A stretch of DNA of 64,000 nt, taken from contig JANUBW010000003.1 of assembly GCA_024809215.1 (NCBI GenBank), positions 1 through 64,000 of the forward strand, given 5' to 3'. The notes beneath the pieces were generated by a model. The model ran no database searches. It saw only the letters and a program-made list of their open reading frames with translations, and was not told the DNA's origin. The position numbers and the translations under genes are program-made. This document shows positions 28,501 through 36,578 of this stretch, piece by piece (within the stretch, counting starts at the first letter, position 1; every line of letters starts with the position of its first letter). This stretch comes from Niastella sp. OAS944. GTDB taxonomy: Bacteria; Bacteroidota; Bacteroidia; Chitinophagales; Chitinophagaceae.

Positions 28501-30627
28501 CGTTGTTAAATGTAACGGTTTGGTCTTTATGCTATCTACTTCCACATCGGCCACCAATGCCGGATCGCTGAGCGCCAGGTTTAATGAAATATTCCCTGCC
28601 AGCCTTATGTTGTCATCGGCAATGCTCACATTGGCTTTTGCCTGCTGATCTTTAATAGCAGCATCGAGGTTTATATTCTGATAATTATACTTCTGAAATA
28701 CTACCGAGGCAACCGTCCCTTTCAGAGTTGCATCGGCCGTTTGCTGCGTTAATCCTTTACCCTGTACCTGCATATTGGCCGACACGGTTTGCAGACCTGG
28801 ATTTTTAAGTATTGCACCGGCCTGAACTCCCTGCGCCTTCACCTGCATATTATATGCAGCCTTCTTTACATCCTGGTAATTGGCCATGGTGCCATTGAGC
28901 GCAATATTACCCGATGTACTTTTCACCTGTACATTTGCGCGCATTTGGTTTCCATTTCCTTTAACCGTGCCTGATAGTTGCACGGTGGCTGGTATTTCAA
29001 TTTGCTTTTGTATTGACGCAGGCAGAAAACGCGCAGCATCGGCCCGGGTGGTTCGGATCTCGTTGATGCGCACATCGCCATATAATTTATCTATAGATGG
29101 CAGGCCAACAACGGTTCCAGCCACATCGATCTTTGTATTCTTCCAACCCTGTATCTGCAGCACGTTTGCAGTAAGATTATTTACCCTGCCCTTTACATTC
29201 GCATTGATGCGAAACACGGTTGAAGGATCGCTGAATATGGGTTGACTTCTTAGCGCCGGAACAAAGAACAAAATATCTTTATTTGATACATAGCAGTCCG
29301 GCAGTACAGCCTGCACCTGCAAACTGCCAATATCTTTTTGTACAGCTTCCAGTGAAGGGTAATTGAGGTGAATGGTATGTTTAATACGGGTGCCCGGGGT
29401 TTGAACCAATAGCTTATCGGCATACATCTTTTTATCGGTATATACCACATCGCCCTGCAGCCGTTGCAGGGTTAAACCACTTTGCTCTTTAAACCCTACC
29501 TGTTGTATAGAGGCGGTTATTGAATCCTTGTCCATTACAAAACTGCGGGCCTGTAAAGTAAGATCGGTTGCATTCAGATGCGCGTAATCAAGTTCTTTTT
29601 TCTTCCGGGGCTGGGCTTCATCATCGTATTGCAAAGATGTTTTTCGAATGTTCACATCGCGTAAATTCACCAGCCAGCTTTGGGCCACTACATCTTTGGC
29701 TTCTGTTACTGCCTTTTCAGCCACCAGTTTGGCCCCTTCTGTTTTTCCCATCAGCACTTTAGCTTCGGCGCCTGCCAAACGCAGGTGGTCGAGAATAACG
29801 CGGCGGCCATTGAGGTCGGCGGTATTTACACGCGTGGTAAGGTCGTTAAACTTTGCAGTGGTATACAAAGCCGATACATTGTTGCGATATTCAACGTCGA
29901 TGTTCTTTAATCGTATATGTCGCAAACTAATGGCCGGCATGGGCGCTGCGGCGCTATCATTGTTCACCACATCTTCTACCGTAACCAATGGTTTATATTG
30001 GTACATACGGGCAGTAAGCCCGTCGAGCACCACAAAAGGCACATTGTATTCCTGTTTTACGGGATCGAACTTCTTTATATTACTGGTAAAATGATGTAAT
30101 TGTATGGCCCAGTCGTTTCCTGAAATAGTGTCTTTATAAAGGAACCTGATATTATCGAGATACAGGTTATCGATACTCATTTTCATTGCTGCTGCAGTAT
30201 CGGTGGCATTTTTGGGTTTTGTTTGTTCGGTTACAAATGCATCTACAATAAATTGAAAATTAAAAACCGTATCGGGCAGTTGCCGTTTAATTTTAGCGGT
30301 GAGGTCCTGCAGACGCAGATCGCCGATCTCTACTTCGCTTTTTATTAGTTTGAACAAACTGATATCTGCTTTTATACGGCCTCCATATAAAAGGGTGTCC
30401 TTTGTTTTATCTTCTACGTAAATTCTTTCAAGCACAACTGAGGAGGGAAAGCCAATGCGCAACCGGCCAATTTCAAAACGGGTACCCAGTTTGTTTTGCA
30501 ACCAGGCCTGCACTTTCTTACGCGCAAAATTTTGCACCGGCGGCGTTTGTACAAGCACTACTACGAGTAGTAGCAAGGCTACAATGCCCAGGAAAATTTT
30601 AAACGTTATTTTAAGCGCTTTCTTCAC
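25492..30627 (-). CDS. tamB: TamB translocation and assembly module protein
   Basis: A 1711-residue protein with one N-terminal membrane helix (about 7-27), a very long periplasmic beta-groove built of repeated AsmA/TamB-type strands, and the C-terminal DUF490/TamB domain (about 1290-1670; motifs EEVSRGAATTINYRL-like, GVDLNFDVASFDDY and LSKRLLNDRLTVSVG). It bridges inner and outer membranes and pairs with the TamA/TamL barrel. It is longer than the E. coli protein (about 1260), as is usual in Bacteroidota. First gene of a two-gene operon, with the shared TGTAGA site in its upstream gap. Confidence 0.92.
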   Translation of the reverse strand: MKKALKITFKIFLGIVALLLLVVVLVQTPPVQNFARKKVQAWLQNKLGTRFEIGRLRIGFPSSVVLERIYVEDKTKDTLLYGGRIKADISLFKLIKSEVEIGDLRLQDLTAKIKRQLPDTVFNFQFIVDAFVTEQTKPKNATDTAAAMKMSIDNLYLDNIRFLYKDTISGNDWAIQLHHFTSNIKKFDPVKQEYNVPFVVLDGLTARMYQYKPLVTVEDVVNNDSAAAPMPAISLRHIRLKNIDVEYRNNVSALYTTAKFNDLTTRVNTADLNGRRVILDHLRLAGAEAKVLMGKTEGAKLVAEKAVTEAKDVVAQSWLVNLRDVNIRKTSLQYDDEAQPRKKKELDYAHLNATDLTLQARSFVMDKDSITASIQQVGFKEQSGLTLQRLQGDVVYTDKKMYADKLLVQTPGTRIKHTIHLNYPSLEAVQKDIGSLQVQAVLPDCYVSNKDILFFVPALRSQPIFSDPSTVFRINANVKGRVNNLTANVLQIQGWKNTKIDVAGTVVGLPSIDKLYGDVRINEIRTTRADAARFLPASIQKQIEIPATVQLSGTVKGNGNQMRANVQVKSTSGNIALNGTMANYQDVKKAAYNMQVKAQGVQAGAILKNPGLQTVSANMQVQGKGLTQQTADATLKGTVASVVFQKYNYQNINLDAAIKDQQAKANVSIADDNIRLAGNISLNLALSDPALVADVEVDSIKTKPLHLTTQELVYRGKIKADLASINPDSLQGNVDIIHSLLVTGNERLQVDTLSIDASSSADSNRITIESDIAKASLAGKYKLTQLGDIFLQAIQPYFSIMPATQQPTVTKRTPKTEPYNFRVSVYVVDNAALKAAVPTLKQFQTLQVNAHFASDSGWQANAQMPILVADGLSINDMKLQAAGRDSVLNATTTVGTIQFGGNTVYNALLKANVANNKVDFLTRMHDQGGRIQYSIPGVLQQPKNGVYDISLKNDSLLLNYDVWTVAPDNVIHLANNDLRVTNFMLNHNFQQFSLKSRGNMLNAPAEASFTSFQISTLAAFVTSDSLGVDGTLDGQVLLYNLTTTPLFAGDVTVANLNFKGDTVGNVIVKAKNTTPDIINANIELTGRGNHATVKGDFYMKPVNGNDFKFTVALDTLNLASIEGATMGAIKDASGSITGKADVSGSFAKPNIDGGLNFRQTKFNLSMLNSYFNIEDETIAVNNEGIRFDSFTIEDSAKHKAVIDGMVYTTDFSKYKFDLTVRATDFQAMNSTKAQNKLYYGQLIFSSNMHIKGTNASPVVDGNITIGDKTNVTVVLPQTDPSVVKREGIVQFVDMDAPENDTLFRNMQLGFDSLNKSGITGLDISANVEIKKEAIFSMVVDEGNGDFIRMQGEGLLTGGIDPSGKTTLSGSYEITSGAYELSYNLLRRKFEIQEGSKIVWNGEPTKADLTVTAVYKTKAAPMDLVKNQVTGQEENSRNVYLQRLPFEVLLKLEGELLQPKVSFDIQLPEESNEVSRGAATTINYRLTQLRQEPSELNKQVFALLLLNRFVGENPFESSAGGLTAEAFARQSASKLLTEQLNKLAGDLIQGVDLNFDVASFDDYSTGSAQTRTDLNVGLSKRLLNDRLTVSVGSNFELEGAQNTNRNTSNIAGNVAVDYSLSQDRRYMLRAYRKNEYEGVIEGYVIETGVGFIITLDYNKFKNLFLSKKAREERRQRIQKLRELEQKKPTPPSPPQTYILSPENREAEKREDI

Positions 30628-30780
30628 ATAAGTAGCTTTAGAGTACTGTATTTACCTACGCAAAAATGAATACCAGTTATTCATTCAGGAATTCCGCTTC
30701 CTACAATAAATAATTAAAATACCTATGCCATTGCAATTGGCAGATGCGATCTGTCGCGCGTTATAACGGTGGGTCAGGTG

Positions 30781-30800
30781 GTGTAGAAAAATGTCTACGT
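30781..30800. promoter_or_regulatory. TGTAGA-N6-TCTACG site upstream of tamB
   Basis: This 20-bp sequence is identical to that at 37941-37960, and its arms match the site at 11463. It lies about 155 bases upstream of the tamB start, within the only gap between the YihY-like gene and tamB. Confidence 0.5.
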
Positions 30801-30817
30801 TAAATATAAGCAATCGC

Positions 30818-31729
30818 CTATGAAATATGCGACTCCCCTACTTCTTTTGCTTCATGTTTAACAATAAATACTGCAGTGCTTATGGGTTTAATGCCGGTAC
30901 CGTGGCGTATAGAGTATATTTTCGTGAATTCGGCCCCAAAGTACAGGATGAGGGAAGAATAATACACCCACACTAATATCACTATTATGGAACCGGCAGC
31001 CCCATAGGTAAGCCCTACGTTAGATTTACCGATGTATAAACTTATCAGGAACTTACCCAGCATAAATAACAATGCGGTAAAGGATGCGCCAACAACGGCA
31101 TCTCTCCACTTAATGGTTGCATCGGGCAGCACTTTGAAAATGATGGCGAACAAGGCCGTTATCACTGCAAAGATCAGGGCCCAGTTCAAAATGTAAAAAA
31201 CAACGATGGTTACGCTTTTAAAATAATACTGCAGCTTTTCATTCAGCAGTTCCATAATTGCATTAATGATAAGCGAAACCAGTAAAATGAACCCGCAACT
31301 AATTACCAGCGAAAAAGAAATAAGCCGGTTGATGATGAACTTGAGCCAGCCCTTTTTTGGCTTGGCGCGTATTGACCAAATGTAATTGATAGAACCCTGT
31401 ATTTCAGTGAACACACCGGTGGCGCCCAATATCAATAACACTACACCAATAATAGCGGCTACCACTGTTTGATTGCTGTGCTGCAGATTGGCAATGATGC
31501 TTTGCACCTGCAACGCAGCGGCCGGCCCTATGAGTAATTTTATTTGATCGTATAATTTTCCTTCAACTGCATCGCGGCCCAGAAAGATGCCTGCAAAGGA
31601 TATAATAACAACAAGCATTGGCCCCAGGGCAAAAATGGTATAATACGATAATGAGGCGCTGAGTTTAATACAATTGTCATTGAGAAACTCCTCGACCGAC
31701 TGTTTAAAGATTTTCCAGGTATTTGCCAT
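30818..31729 (-). CDS. YihY/BrkB family inner-membrane protein
   Basis: A 303-residue protein from the ATG at 31729 (MANTWKIFKQSVEEF), with six membrane helices and the family motifs KLSASLSYYTIFALGP near residue 25 and the GSIIVILVWVYYSSLILYFGAEF C-terminal pair. YihY/BrkB proteins were once called RNase BN; that assignment was later withdrawn and their function is unknown. An earlier in-frame ATG at 31747 is also possible. The tamB gene follows on the same strand after 190 bases. Confidence 0.88.
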   Translation of the reverse strand: MANTWKIFKQSVEEFLNDNCIKLSASLSYYTIFALGPMLVVIISFAGIFLGRDAVEGKLYDQIKLLIGPAAALQVQSIIANLQHSNQTVVAAIIGVVLLILGATGVFTEIQGSINYIWSIRAKPKKGWLKFIINRLISFSLVISCGFILLVSLIINAIMELLNEKLQYYFKSVTIVVFYILNWALIFAVITALFAIIFKVLPDATIKWRDAVVGASFTALLFMLGKFLISLYIGKSNVGLTYGAAGSIIVILVWVYYSSLILYFGAEFTKIYSIRHGTGIKPISTAVFIVKHEAKEVGESHIS

Positions 31730-31932
31730 TATCTTAAAGATGATCATATTGCATACCAGTAAAAAGAATGTTCCCGCTTCAATTAATGGGGGTATTAAGT
31801 GGTTCCCTGAGCAAAAACTTCTACATCAACTGCTGTATAATGTTGACTGTTTTCAACCATACGTGTTGCGCTTCTATGGCAATAGATTTTTATAAGTAAG
31901 GATATATTACGCAACCTAAAAAATTGTTCACC

Positions 31933-32079
31933 ATGAGAAGTATATTGTATCTTATTGCAGTGATTCTGGTAATAGGCTGGATATTAGGTTTCTTCGTATA
32001 CAGTGCAGGTGGTTTAATACATGTGTTAATTGTATTAGCTGTTATATCGTTAATTCTCGGTCTAATGCGCAGCACGTAG
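31933..32079 (+). CDS. lmo0937 family small membrane protein
   Basis: A 48-residue peptide (MRSILYLIAVILVIGWILGF at the start) with two membrane helices joined by a short AGGLIH turn. The pattern IAVILVIGWILGF...GGLIHVLIVLAVISLIL is that of lmo0937-family (DUF5670) peptides, which are common in Bacteroidota stress loci. It is followed by a strong terminator, which supports a real transcript. Function unknown. Confidence 0.75.
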   Translation: MRSILYLIAVILVIGWILGFFVYSAGGLIHVLIVLAVISLILGLMRST

Positions 32080-32118
32080 TTCAATCCTTAATATAGTAAG
32101 TCTAAAGAAGTAAGACCC

Positions 32119-32150
32119 AGGCTACAGCGTAATGCGTTGTAGCCTTTTTT
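32119..32150 (+). terminator. terminator after lmo0937-like gene
   Basis: AGGCTACAGCG / GCGTTGTAGCCT stem with one G-T pair, followed by six T, 40 bases after the stop. Confidence 0.85.
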
Positions 32151-32187
32151 AATGAGCACCCTATCAAAATCTAACCCGTATACAAAC

Positions 32188-32215
32188 AAAAAGGCTGCAA
32201 GAAGATCTTACAGCC
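32188..32215 (-). terminator. terminator of the 32246-32596 gene
   Basis: Read on the minus strand, GGCTGTAAG / CTTGCAGCC forms a 9-bp stem with one mismatch, followed by TTTTTGTTT. Confidence 0.7.
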
Positions 32216-32245
32216 ATTTAACAGGTATCTATAGTATAAATAAAA

Positions 32246-32596
32246 TTAGTTGACCATCAGCTTTTCGTTTCGTGATTCAACATCTAAGATGAACTTGTAA
32301 ACAAACGGATCGGCCAATGTACCACAGCCATCGATTAAAGTTCCTTTTACACCATCCGAAGTTTCAAGTACGTATAAAACTGCGCTGTCGTGGGGGTCGG
32401 AAAAACCTTCAAAGCGGAATGAGGTAACTACTTTCACATCATTGGGGCCATACAGCTTCCGGGTTGTGGATGATTCCAGTCCTTCACGGGTAGCTATAAA
32501 ATCCTCCTTATATCCATCGTCCACCACCTTGCTCAAACACGACACCATACTTTGTATATATGGTGTGGACCTGTTTATATCTGCTTTCATACCCAT
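32246..32596 (-). CDS. small conserved protein, PRPP-synthetase-labelled family
   Basis: A 116-residue cytosolic protein. The ordered features GYKEDF, a central SFRFEGFSDPHDSAVLYVLET and GVKGTLIDGCG match a short Bacteroidota family that is often labelled phosphoribosylpyrophosphate synthetase. It lacks the length and the PRPP-binding motif of that enzyme, so the label is doubtful. The function is unknown; its company of stress genes suggests a stress role. Confidence 0.6.
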   Translation of the reverse strand: MGMKADINRSTPYIQSMVSCLSKVVDDGYKEDFIATREGLESSTTRKLYGPNDVKVVTSFRFEGFSDPHDSAVLYVLETSDGVKGTLIDGCGTLADPFVYKFILDVESRNEKLMVN

Positions 32597-32820
32597 TTCA
32601 TTTAATCATAATTATAAAAATTTTTGCCAGCGTTTTACCGGGTTACTTTCACCAAAAAGTGTATTAAATTCCCCACACACCTGTTAAAATCCCGCATATA
32701 ATCAACAATTTGAAGGTTTTGGGGACCTAAAACAAACAGGCCAGGAAAGCTAACTTACCCGGCCTGCGTTTTTGCTCTACAGTACTAAAGCCACTATTTT
32801 GAAGAATTTCTGATTTAAAC

Positions 32821-33288
32821 TTACCGTGTTACTTCGTGTAAATCCCTATACTTTTTGATCATATCATGGGCGTTTCTCAAAGAGGCTTTTTGGCTTGTAA
32901 TTAATTGACGCAGGTCAGTTGGCAAAGGAGCGTCTGAGGCCAGCGCCTCGTCATAAGCCTTTTGGGCTGCGTCTTCACCATATTCACAAGATGCCAGTAA
33001 TGCATGGCGGTCTTTACCGGTGAACATATCTTTTACGTTCATCCATGCCCTGTATATTTTACCGCTTGTTGTGGTACCTGTTGCAGGTTCGCCACCCAAA
33101 CGACCAACCTGAGCAGTAAGCTCAATGGCGTTTTGACGGCTTTCATCGGCCAGTCGTTCGAATATGGTCCTAAGATCAACGTCTACTTGTTTTGTATCTT
33201 CTGAGGCTCTTGTATAACCTGCAGTACGATCGTTATTAATTCTTATAAGATCGTTCAATACCTCAACTGTTTCCTTATTCTGTGCCAT
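32821..33288 (-). CDS. PA2169-type four-helix-bundle protein (DUF2383)
   Basis: A 155-residue helical protein. The N-terminal VEVLNDLIRINNDRTAGYTRA and the later RHALLASCEYGEDAAQKAYDEAL motifs define the DUF2383/PA2169 ferritin-like four-helix family. Some members are proposed to bind di-metal centres; the Glu and Cys/Glu residues near 113-117 could contribute. These proteins accompany DUF892 and other general-stress genes. A GTGATGCATCAC palindrome lies 47 bases upstream. Confidence 0.85.
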   Translation of the reverse strand: MAQNKETVEVLNDLIRINNDRTAGYTRASEDTKQVDVDLRTIFERLADESRQNAIELTAQVGRLGGEPATGTTTSGKIYRAWMNVKDMFTGKDRHALLASCEYGEDAAQKAYDEALASDAPLPTDLRQLITSQKASLRNAHDMIKKYRDLHEVTR

Positions 33289-33334
33289 ATAATCACATTT
33301 TTAAGTTTGCTAATAGTAAATTGTATTATACAAC

Positions 33335-33346
33335 GTGATGCATCAC
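33335..33346. promoter_or_regulatory. GTGATGCATCAC palindrome
   Basis: A perfect 12-bp palindrome with a related CATCACGTT half-site near 33382, inside the 322-base gap between the divergent DUF2383 and DUF6496 genes. It may be an operator for either. Nothing else is evident in that gap. Confidence 0.3.
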
Positions 33347-33610
33347 ACGTAAATAGCCACAAGCTAAAGTTGCCATTGAACATCACGTTAGCGTAATTAC
33401 ACAGTATTTATTTAAAAAATTATTCCCCCTTGTTTTACAGACATCTATGATGAGAAAGTAATTTGAATGGGAAACCGCTTCTACACTTTGTCACTATCGT
33501 TGTATATAAACAACAATATGTATAATGATACAAAAACATTGAATCGTTGGCATAGTAATTTGCAAACTATTTAAGGTATTACTATTCAGCAATAATTTAA
33601 AAGTATAGTT

Positions 33611-33916
33611 ATGGCTAAATATTCAAAAAAAGCACAGAAAACAGTTAAGAGCGCCATGCACCGTAAAAAGAAGGGTACATTAACAAGTGGGCGCAGTGGC
33701 AAAAAGGTAACCAGCCGTAAACAGGCAATTGCTATAGGGTTATCAGAAGCACGCGAGAAAGGAGCAAAAGTGCCTAAAAAGAAAACAGCCAAAAAGAGAA
33801 CAACAGCTAAGAAAAGAACAACGGCTAAGAAGAGGACTACGGCCAAAAAGAGAACGACAGCTAAGAAGAGAACTACAGCTAAAAAGAGAACGAGCAGGAA
33901 AAGAGCGAGGTCTTAG
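33611..33916 (+). CDS. DUF6496 protein with histone H1-like tail
   Basis: A 101-residue, very basic protein. Residues 1-55 form the DUF6496-type head (KAQKTVKSAMHRKKKGTL and TSRKQAIAIGLSEAREKGAK), which also occurs in other small bacterial proteins. From residue 56 the tail consists of six near-perfect KKRTTA repeats, as in bacterial histone H1-like DNA-compacting proteins. Binding to DNA or RNA is inferred from composition. The 18-base DNA repeats that encode the tail differ in synonymous sites. It borders the long periodic-DNA region. Confidence 0.82.
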   Translation: MAKYSKKAQKTVKSAMHRKKKGTLTSGRSGKKVTSRKQAIAIGLSEAREKGAKVPKKKTAKKRTTAKKRTTAKKRTTAKKRTTAKKRTTAKKRTSRKRARS

Positions 33917-34565
33917 TTCTTAGTTCATAGATGCGAGTTGTTCAGTTATTCAGGTGTTCGGTTTTGTTTGGCTTCGCTGCGCTTGCCATTGACCCTGGCG
34001 CTGGCTAACGCCAATTTTTTCTCCGGGCTTCAGCGGACGAAGCAAAATATGAATTCACATATATGCAAGAAGCTTCGCATTGAAGCTTCTTTTCATTTCA
34101 ACATATCAAAGATCATTTCATCAACATTGGTCTGCAGGTGTTACCAGGTTCGCTCCTCCCGATAATACTGATCGATGCACACCTTTGGTTGATATAACAA
34201 ATGTAAGCTCCTTTTGTACCCATTTTTGAAAAATGGGACGGTGTCCTCGAAAACATGTGATGAGCTTCGGAAAACGGTGTGACGAGTTGCTGGCTAGTGG
34301 CTAGTGGTAAGTGGCTAGTGGGTTCCTGTTTCAAGGCTCGCTATCCTCCGAATTCGCCGAATTTCCCACTCGCCTTTTCCACACTTTCTTTCAGTCTTCT
34401 TTTACACTCAGTTTAGACTTAGCCGGAACTTGTTCGCAAATTTGCGAACACGCTTCGCAAAATTGCGAACACGCCTGGGAGCAGTTTCGAAGAAGGCTAC
34501 AAGAGGTCCCGAACAAAGCCTTGCAGTGTATTAACTTTCAATGAGATGCATCATGGCTATTTTTC

Positions 34566-34663
34566 AAAGCATGTGTCAACCATGTGTCAATCATGTGTGT
34601 TTCATTGGTAAAGCATACCTTTTGACACATGCTTCACACATGGTTCACACAAGGTTCACACAA
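34566..34663. repeat. inverted pair of 11-bp repeat arrays
   Basis: Three units of CATGTGTCAAC type (34570, 34581, 34592) face four units of TTCACACATGG type (about 34622-34663). Both have strict 11-base periods and complement each other, so a long imperfect hairpin with a loop of about 20 is possible. Confidence 0.75.
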
Positions 34664-34694
34664 CCTATAGAGGTCTAAGTACCCACTTACGGAT

Positions 34695-35050
34695 AATTGA
34701 AAAAGAGGGGGAATAATTCAATTACAAGTCTTTTGGACTGAAAAAAAAAGGGACTGTTTGTTCAATTGGAAGTTCTTCCAATTAAAAAGAAGGAATTGTT
34801 TTTTCAATTAGAAGGTCTTTCAATTGAAAAAGAAGAAGAGTTTTTTCAATTGCATGCACATCCAATTAAAAAGAATGTACAGTTTTTTCAATTGCGTGCA
34901 CATCCAATTAAAAAGAATGTGCAGTTTTTTCAATCAAATGCTCATTAAATTAAAAAGAATGAGGATTTTTTTCAATTAGAAGTTCTTATAATTAAAAAGA
35001 ATTTACATTCCTTTCAATTGAATAAGCATCCCTTTAATAGAAATGAATTG
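34695..35050. repeat. 42-bp tandem hairpin array (26+16 spacing)
   Basis: Seven units start at 34737, 34779, 34821, 34863, 34905, 34947 and 34989; degenerate units lie on each side. Each has CAATTAAAAAGAA, about 7 variable bases, TTTTTTCAATT and a variable stretch. CAATT positions alternate 26 and 16 bases. The two arms pair as an 11-bp A/T hairpin with a loop of about 8, so each unit can form one stem-loop. A 60-codon ORF crosses the array only because 42 is divisible by three. Confidence 0.88.
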
Positions 35051-35268
35051 ATTTTCAGGCATTTAAACATCGGCACGGCTGTATTTTATATAGAATTGTA
35101 TTTGTGCCGGCCTGCATCAATTGTGTACAAACAATGCTTACCATCCTGCATTATTAACTAACCGGCCATTTATTCTAACTACGCATACAGCATAACGATA
35201 CAGTTTTTAAAGAAGTAAATAAGCATTCAACCTGATCCGGAAAAGCGCCTTTGAGAAGTGCTGAAAAT

Positions 35269-35295
35269 AAAAAAACCCGATGTAGAAACATCGGG
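35269..35295 (-). terminator. terminator for the topoisomerase operon
   Basis: CCCGATGT-AGAA-ACATCGGG, a perfect 8-bp stem; on the minus strand it is followed by TTTTTTT. It lies 186 bases beyond the topoisomerase stop. Confidence 0.75.
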
Positions 35296-35480
35296 AGTCC
35301 TTGGTTAAGGCCTGATTTGTAGCGTAAGTTTATAATGAGTTTTACAATTCGATCGTTGTTACCGGCCCTTCTTTCCACACCATTTCAGCACGCCGGCTAT
35401 ACATATATATTTATAAAAACTATGCCTAAAATTTTAAACGGGAACAAATTGCATCTGTAGAAAATAGTTCCCATTATAGC

Positions 35481-36578
35481 TTAGCTTTTGTGGAACGACT
35501 GTAGAATTTTCATCAATACCTGTTCGTCTGCATGTAATTCGGGCGTATCATCTGTACCCGATTCTTCATCTAACTGTATCAGGTATTTCTTTAAACTATT
35601 CTCTTCGTATAAAGCTATCAGTTGTGGATGAACGTAGTATTTTTTACACACAGTACGTGTATTCCCCAACTTTAGGCTCACTTCATCGAGCGCCGCCACA
35701 ATATTCTTCTTACAATCGGTAGCAGTAACCGCTTCGCCCATAGCGCGTAACGACCTTAATAAATTCAGCGACCCTGCCCAGGTGCGAAAATCCTTTGAGG
35801 TAAAATCCATTCCTGTTGTATCTTTTATATAACTGTTAATCATGCCCGAATCAACAGGATGTTTGTTCCCTTCTTCATCATAATACTGAAAAAGTTCGCT
35901 GCCCGGTATTTCCCGACAGTTTTTTACAATACGTGCCAACCGTTTACTTTTCAACGTTATATCGTGGCTAACGCCTTTCTTTCCTTTGAACGAAAATCGA
36001 ATGGTATCCCCGGCTATCACCACGTGTTTATCTTTCAGCGTGGTAATGCCATGTGAGCCATTCTGCTTTTCATATTCTCCACTTCCTACCCGTATATATG
36101 TACGTTCCATAAGGCTTACAACGGTAGCTATAACTTTTGAAGCGGTTAGGTTTCTTTGATTTAAATCAATTGCCAGTTGCTTGCGTAATGTGGGTAATGC
36201 TTTACCAAATTCGAGCAAACGGTGAAACTTTGTTTCATTACGTAAAACCGACCATAAGGGATGATAACGATATTGTTTACGCTTGCGCAGATCTAACCCG
36301 GTGGCCTGTATATGTCCATTTGGCAGCGAGCAGATCCATACCGACGTCCATGAGGGTGGAATGGCCAGGCTTCTGATGCGCTTTATATCTTCTTTCTTAC
36401 GGAGTAGTTTACCCTCGAACATATACATATAGCCCCGCCCCTTTTTATATCGTGAAATGCCCGGCTGAGTATCTGATACATACTTAAGATCGGCCAGGGT
36501 GGCAGCTTTTGCATAGTCTCTGTAAATTTTTAAATGTTGCCGGTGCGTCACCTTCACTTTTACTACCCGCTCCATCAT
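35481..36578 (-). CDS. type IB DNA topoisomerase
   Basis: A 365-residue enzyme of the poxvirus-like bacterial TopIB family, which relaxes supercoils through a 3-prime phosphotyrosyl intermediate without ATP. The N-terminal domain includes AIPPSWTSVWICSLPNGHIQATG; the catalytic domain has YIRVGSGEY, GITTLKD, KDFRTWAGS (arginine of the active site) and the nucleophile Tyr315 in CKKYYVHP. It overlaps the iron-permease gene by 4 bases (ATGA), so the two are translated together. It relaxes supercoiled DNA; the reason for pairing with the permease is unknown. Confidence 0.93.
   Translation of the reverse strand: MMERVVKVKVTHRQHLKIYRDYAKAATLADLKYVSDTQPGISRYKKGRGYMYMFEGKLLRKKEDIKRIRSLAIPPSWTSVWICSLPNGHIQATGLDLRKRKQYRYHPLWSVLRNETKFHRLLEFGKALPTLRKQLAIDLNQRNLTASKVIATVVSLMERTYIRVGSGEYEKQNGSHGITTLKDKHVVIAGDTIRFSFKGKKGVSHDITLKSKRLARIVKNCREIPGSELFQYYDEEGNKHPVDSGMINSYIKDTTGMDFTSKDFRTWAGSLNLLRSLRAMGEAVTATDCKKNIVAALDEVSLKLGNTRTVCKKYYVHPQLIALYEENSLKKYLIQLDEESGTDDTPELHADEQVLMKILQSFHKS

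Larger units (their letters stand above)
33917..35480. other. 1.56-kb gene-free region rich in periodic repeats
   Basis: No convincing gene lies here. In order it holds TTGTTCAGTTATTCAG words (33936-33960), a short hairpin with T-tract (33996-34020), CTAGTGGCTAGTGG words (34291-34322), a 20-bp palindrome TGTTCGCAAATTTGCGAACA (34431-34450) with a near copy at 34454-34469, inverted 11-bp arrays (34566-34663), a 42-bp hairpin array (34695-35050) and a minus-strand terminator (35269-35295). Confidence 0.7.

Noticed and set aside
29648-30094. 148-codon plus-strand ORF inside tamB
   Set aside because: It is one of many antisense frames opposite the long tamB gene and has no domain features.
33586-33846. 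86-codon minus-strand ORF opposite the histone-like gene
   Set aside because: Its VLFLAV repeats are the antisense reading of the KKRTTA repeats; the plus-strand protein has a family match.
34766-34948. 60-codon ORF with 14-residue repeats inside the 42-bp array
   Set aside because: It is open only because 42 is a multiple of three; the hairpin arms and exact spacing are conserved at the DNA level, and neighbouring units have stops or no start.
34695-35050. CRISPR-like array
   Set aside because: Units are contiguous, spacers are short and of similar sequence, and no cas gene is present.
35175-35378. 67-codon minus-strand ORF before the topoisomerase end
   Set aside because: It spans a clear terminator hairpin and has no recognisable features.
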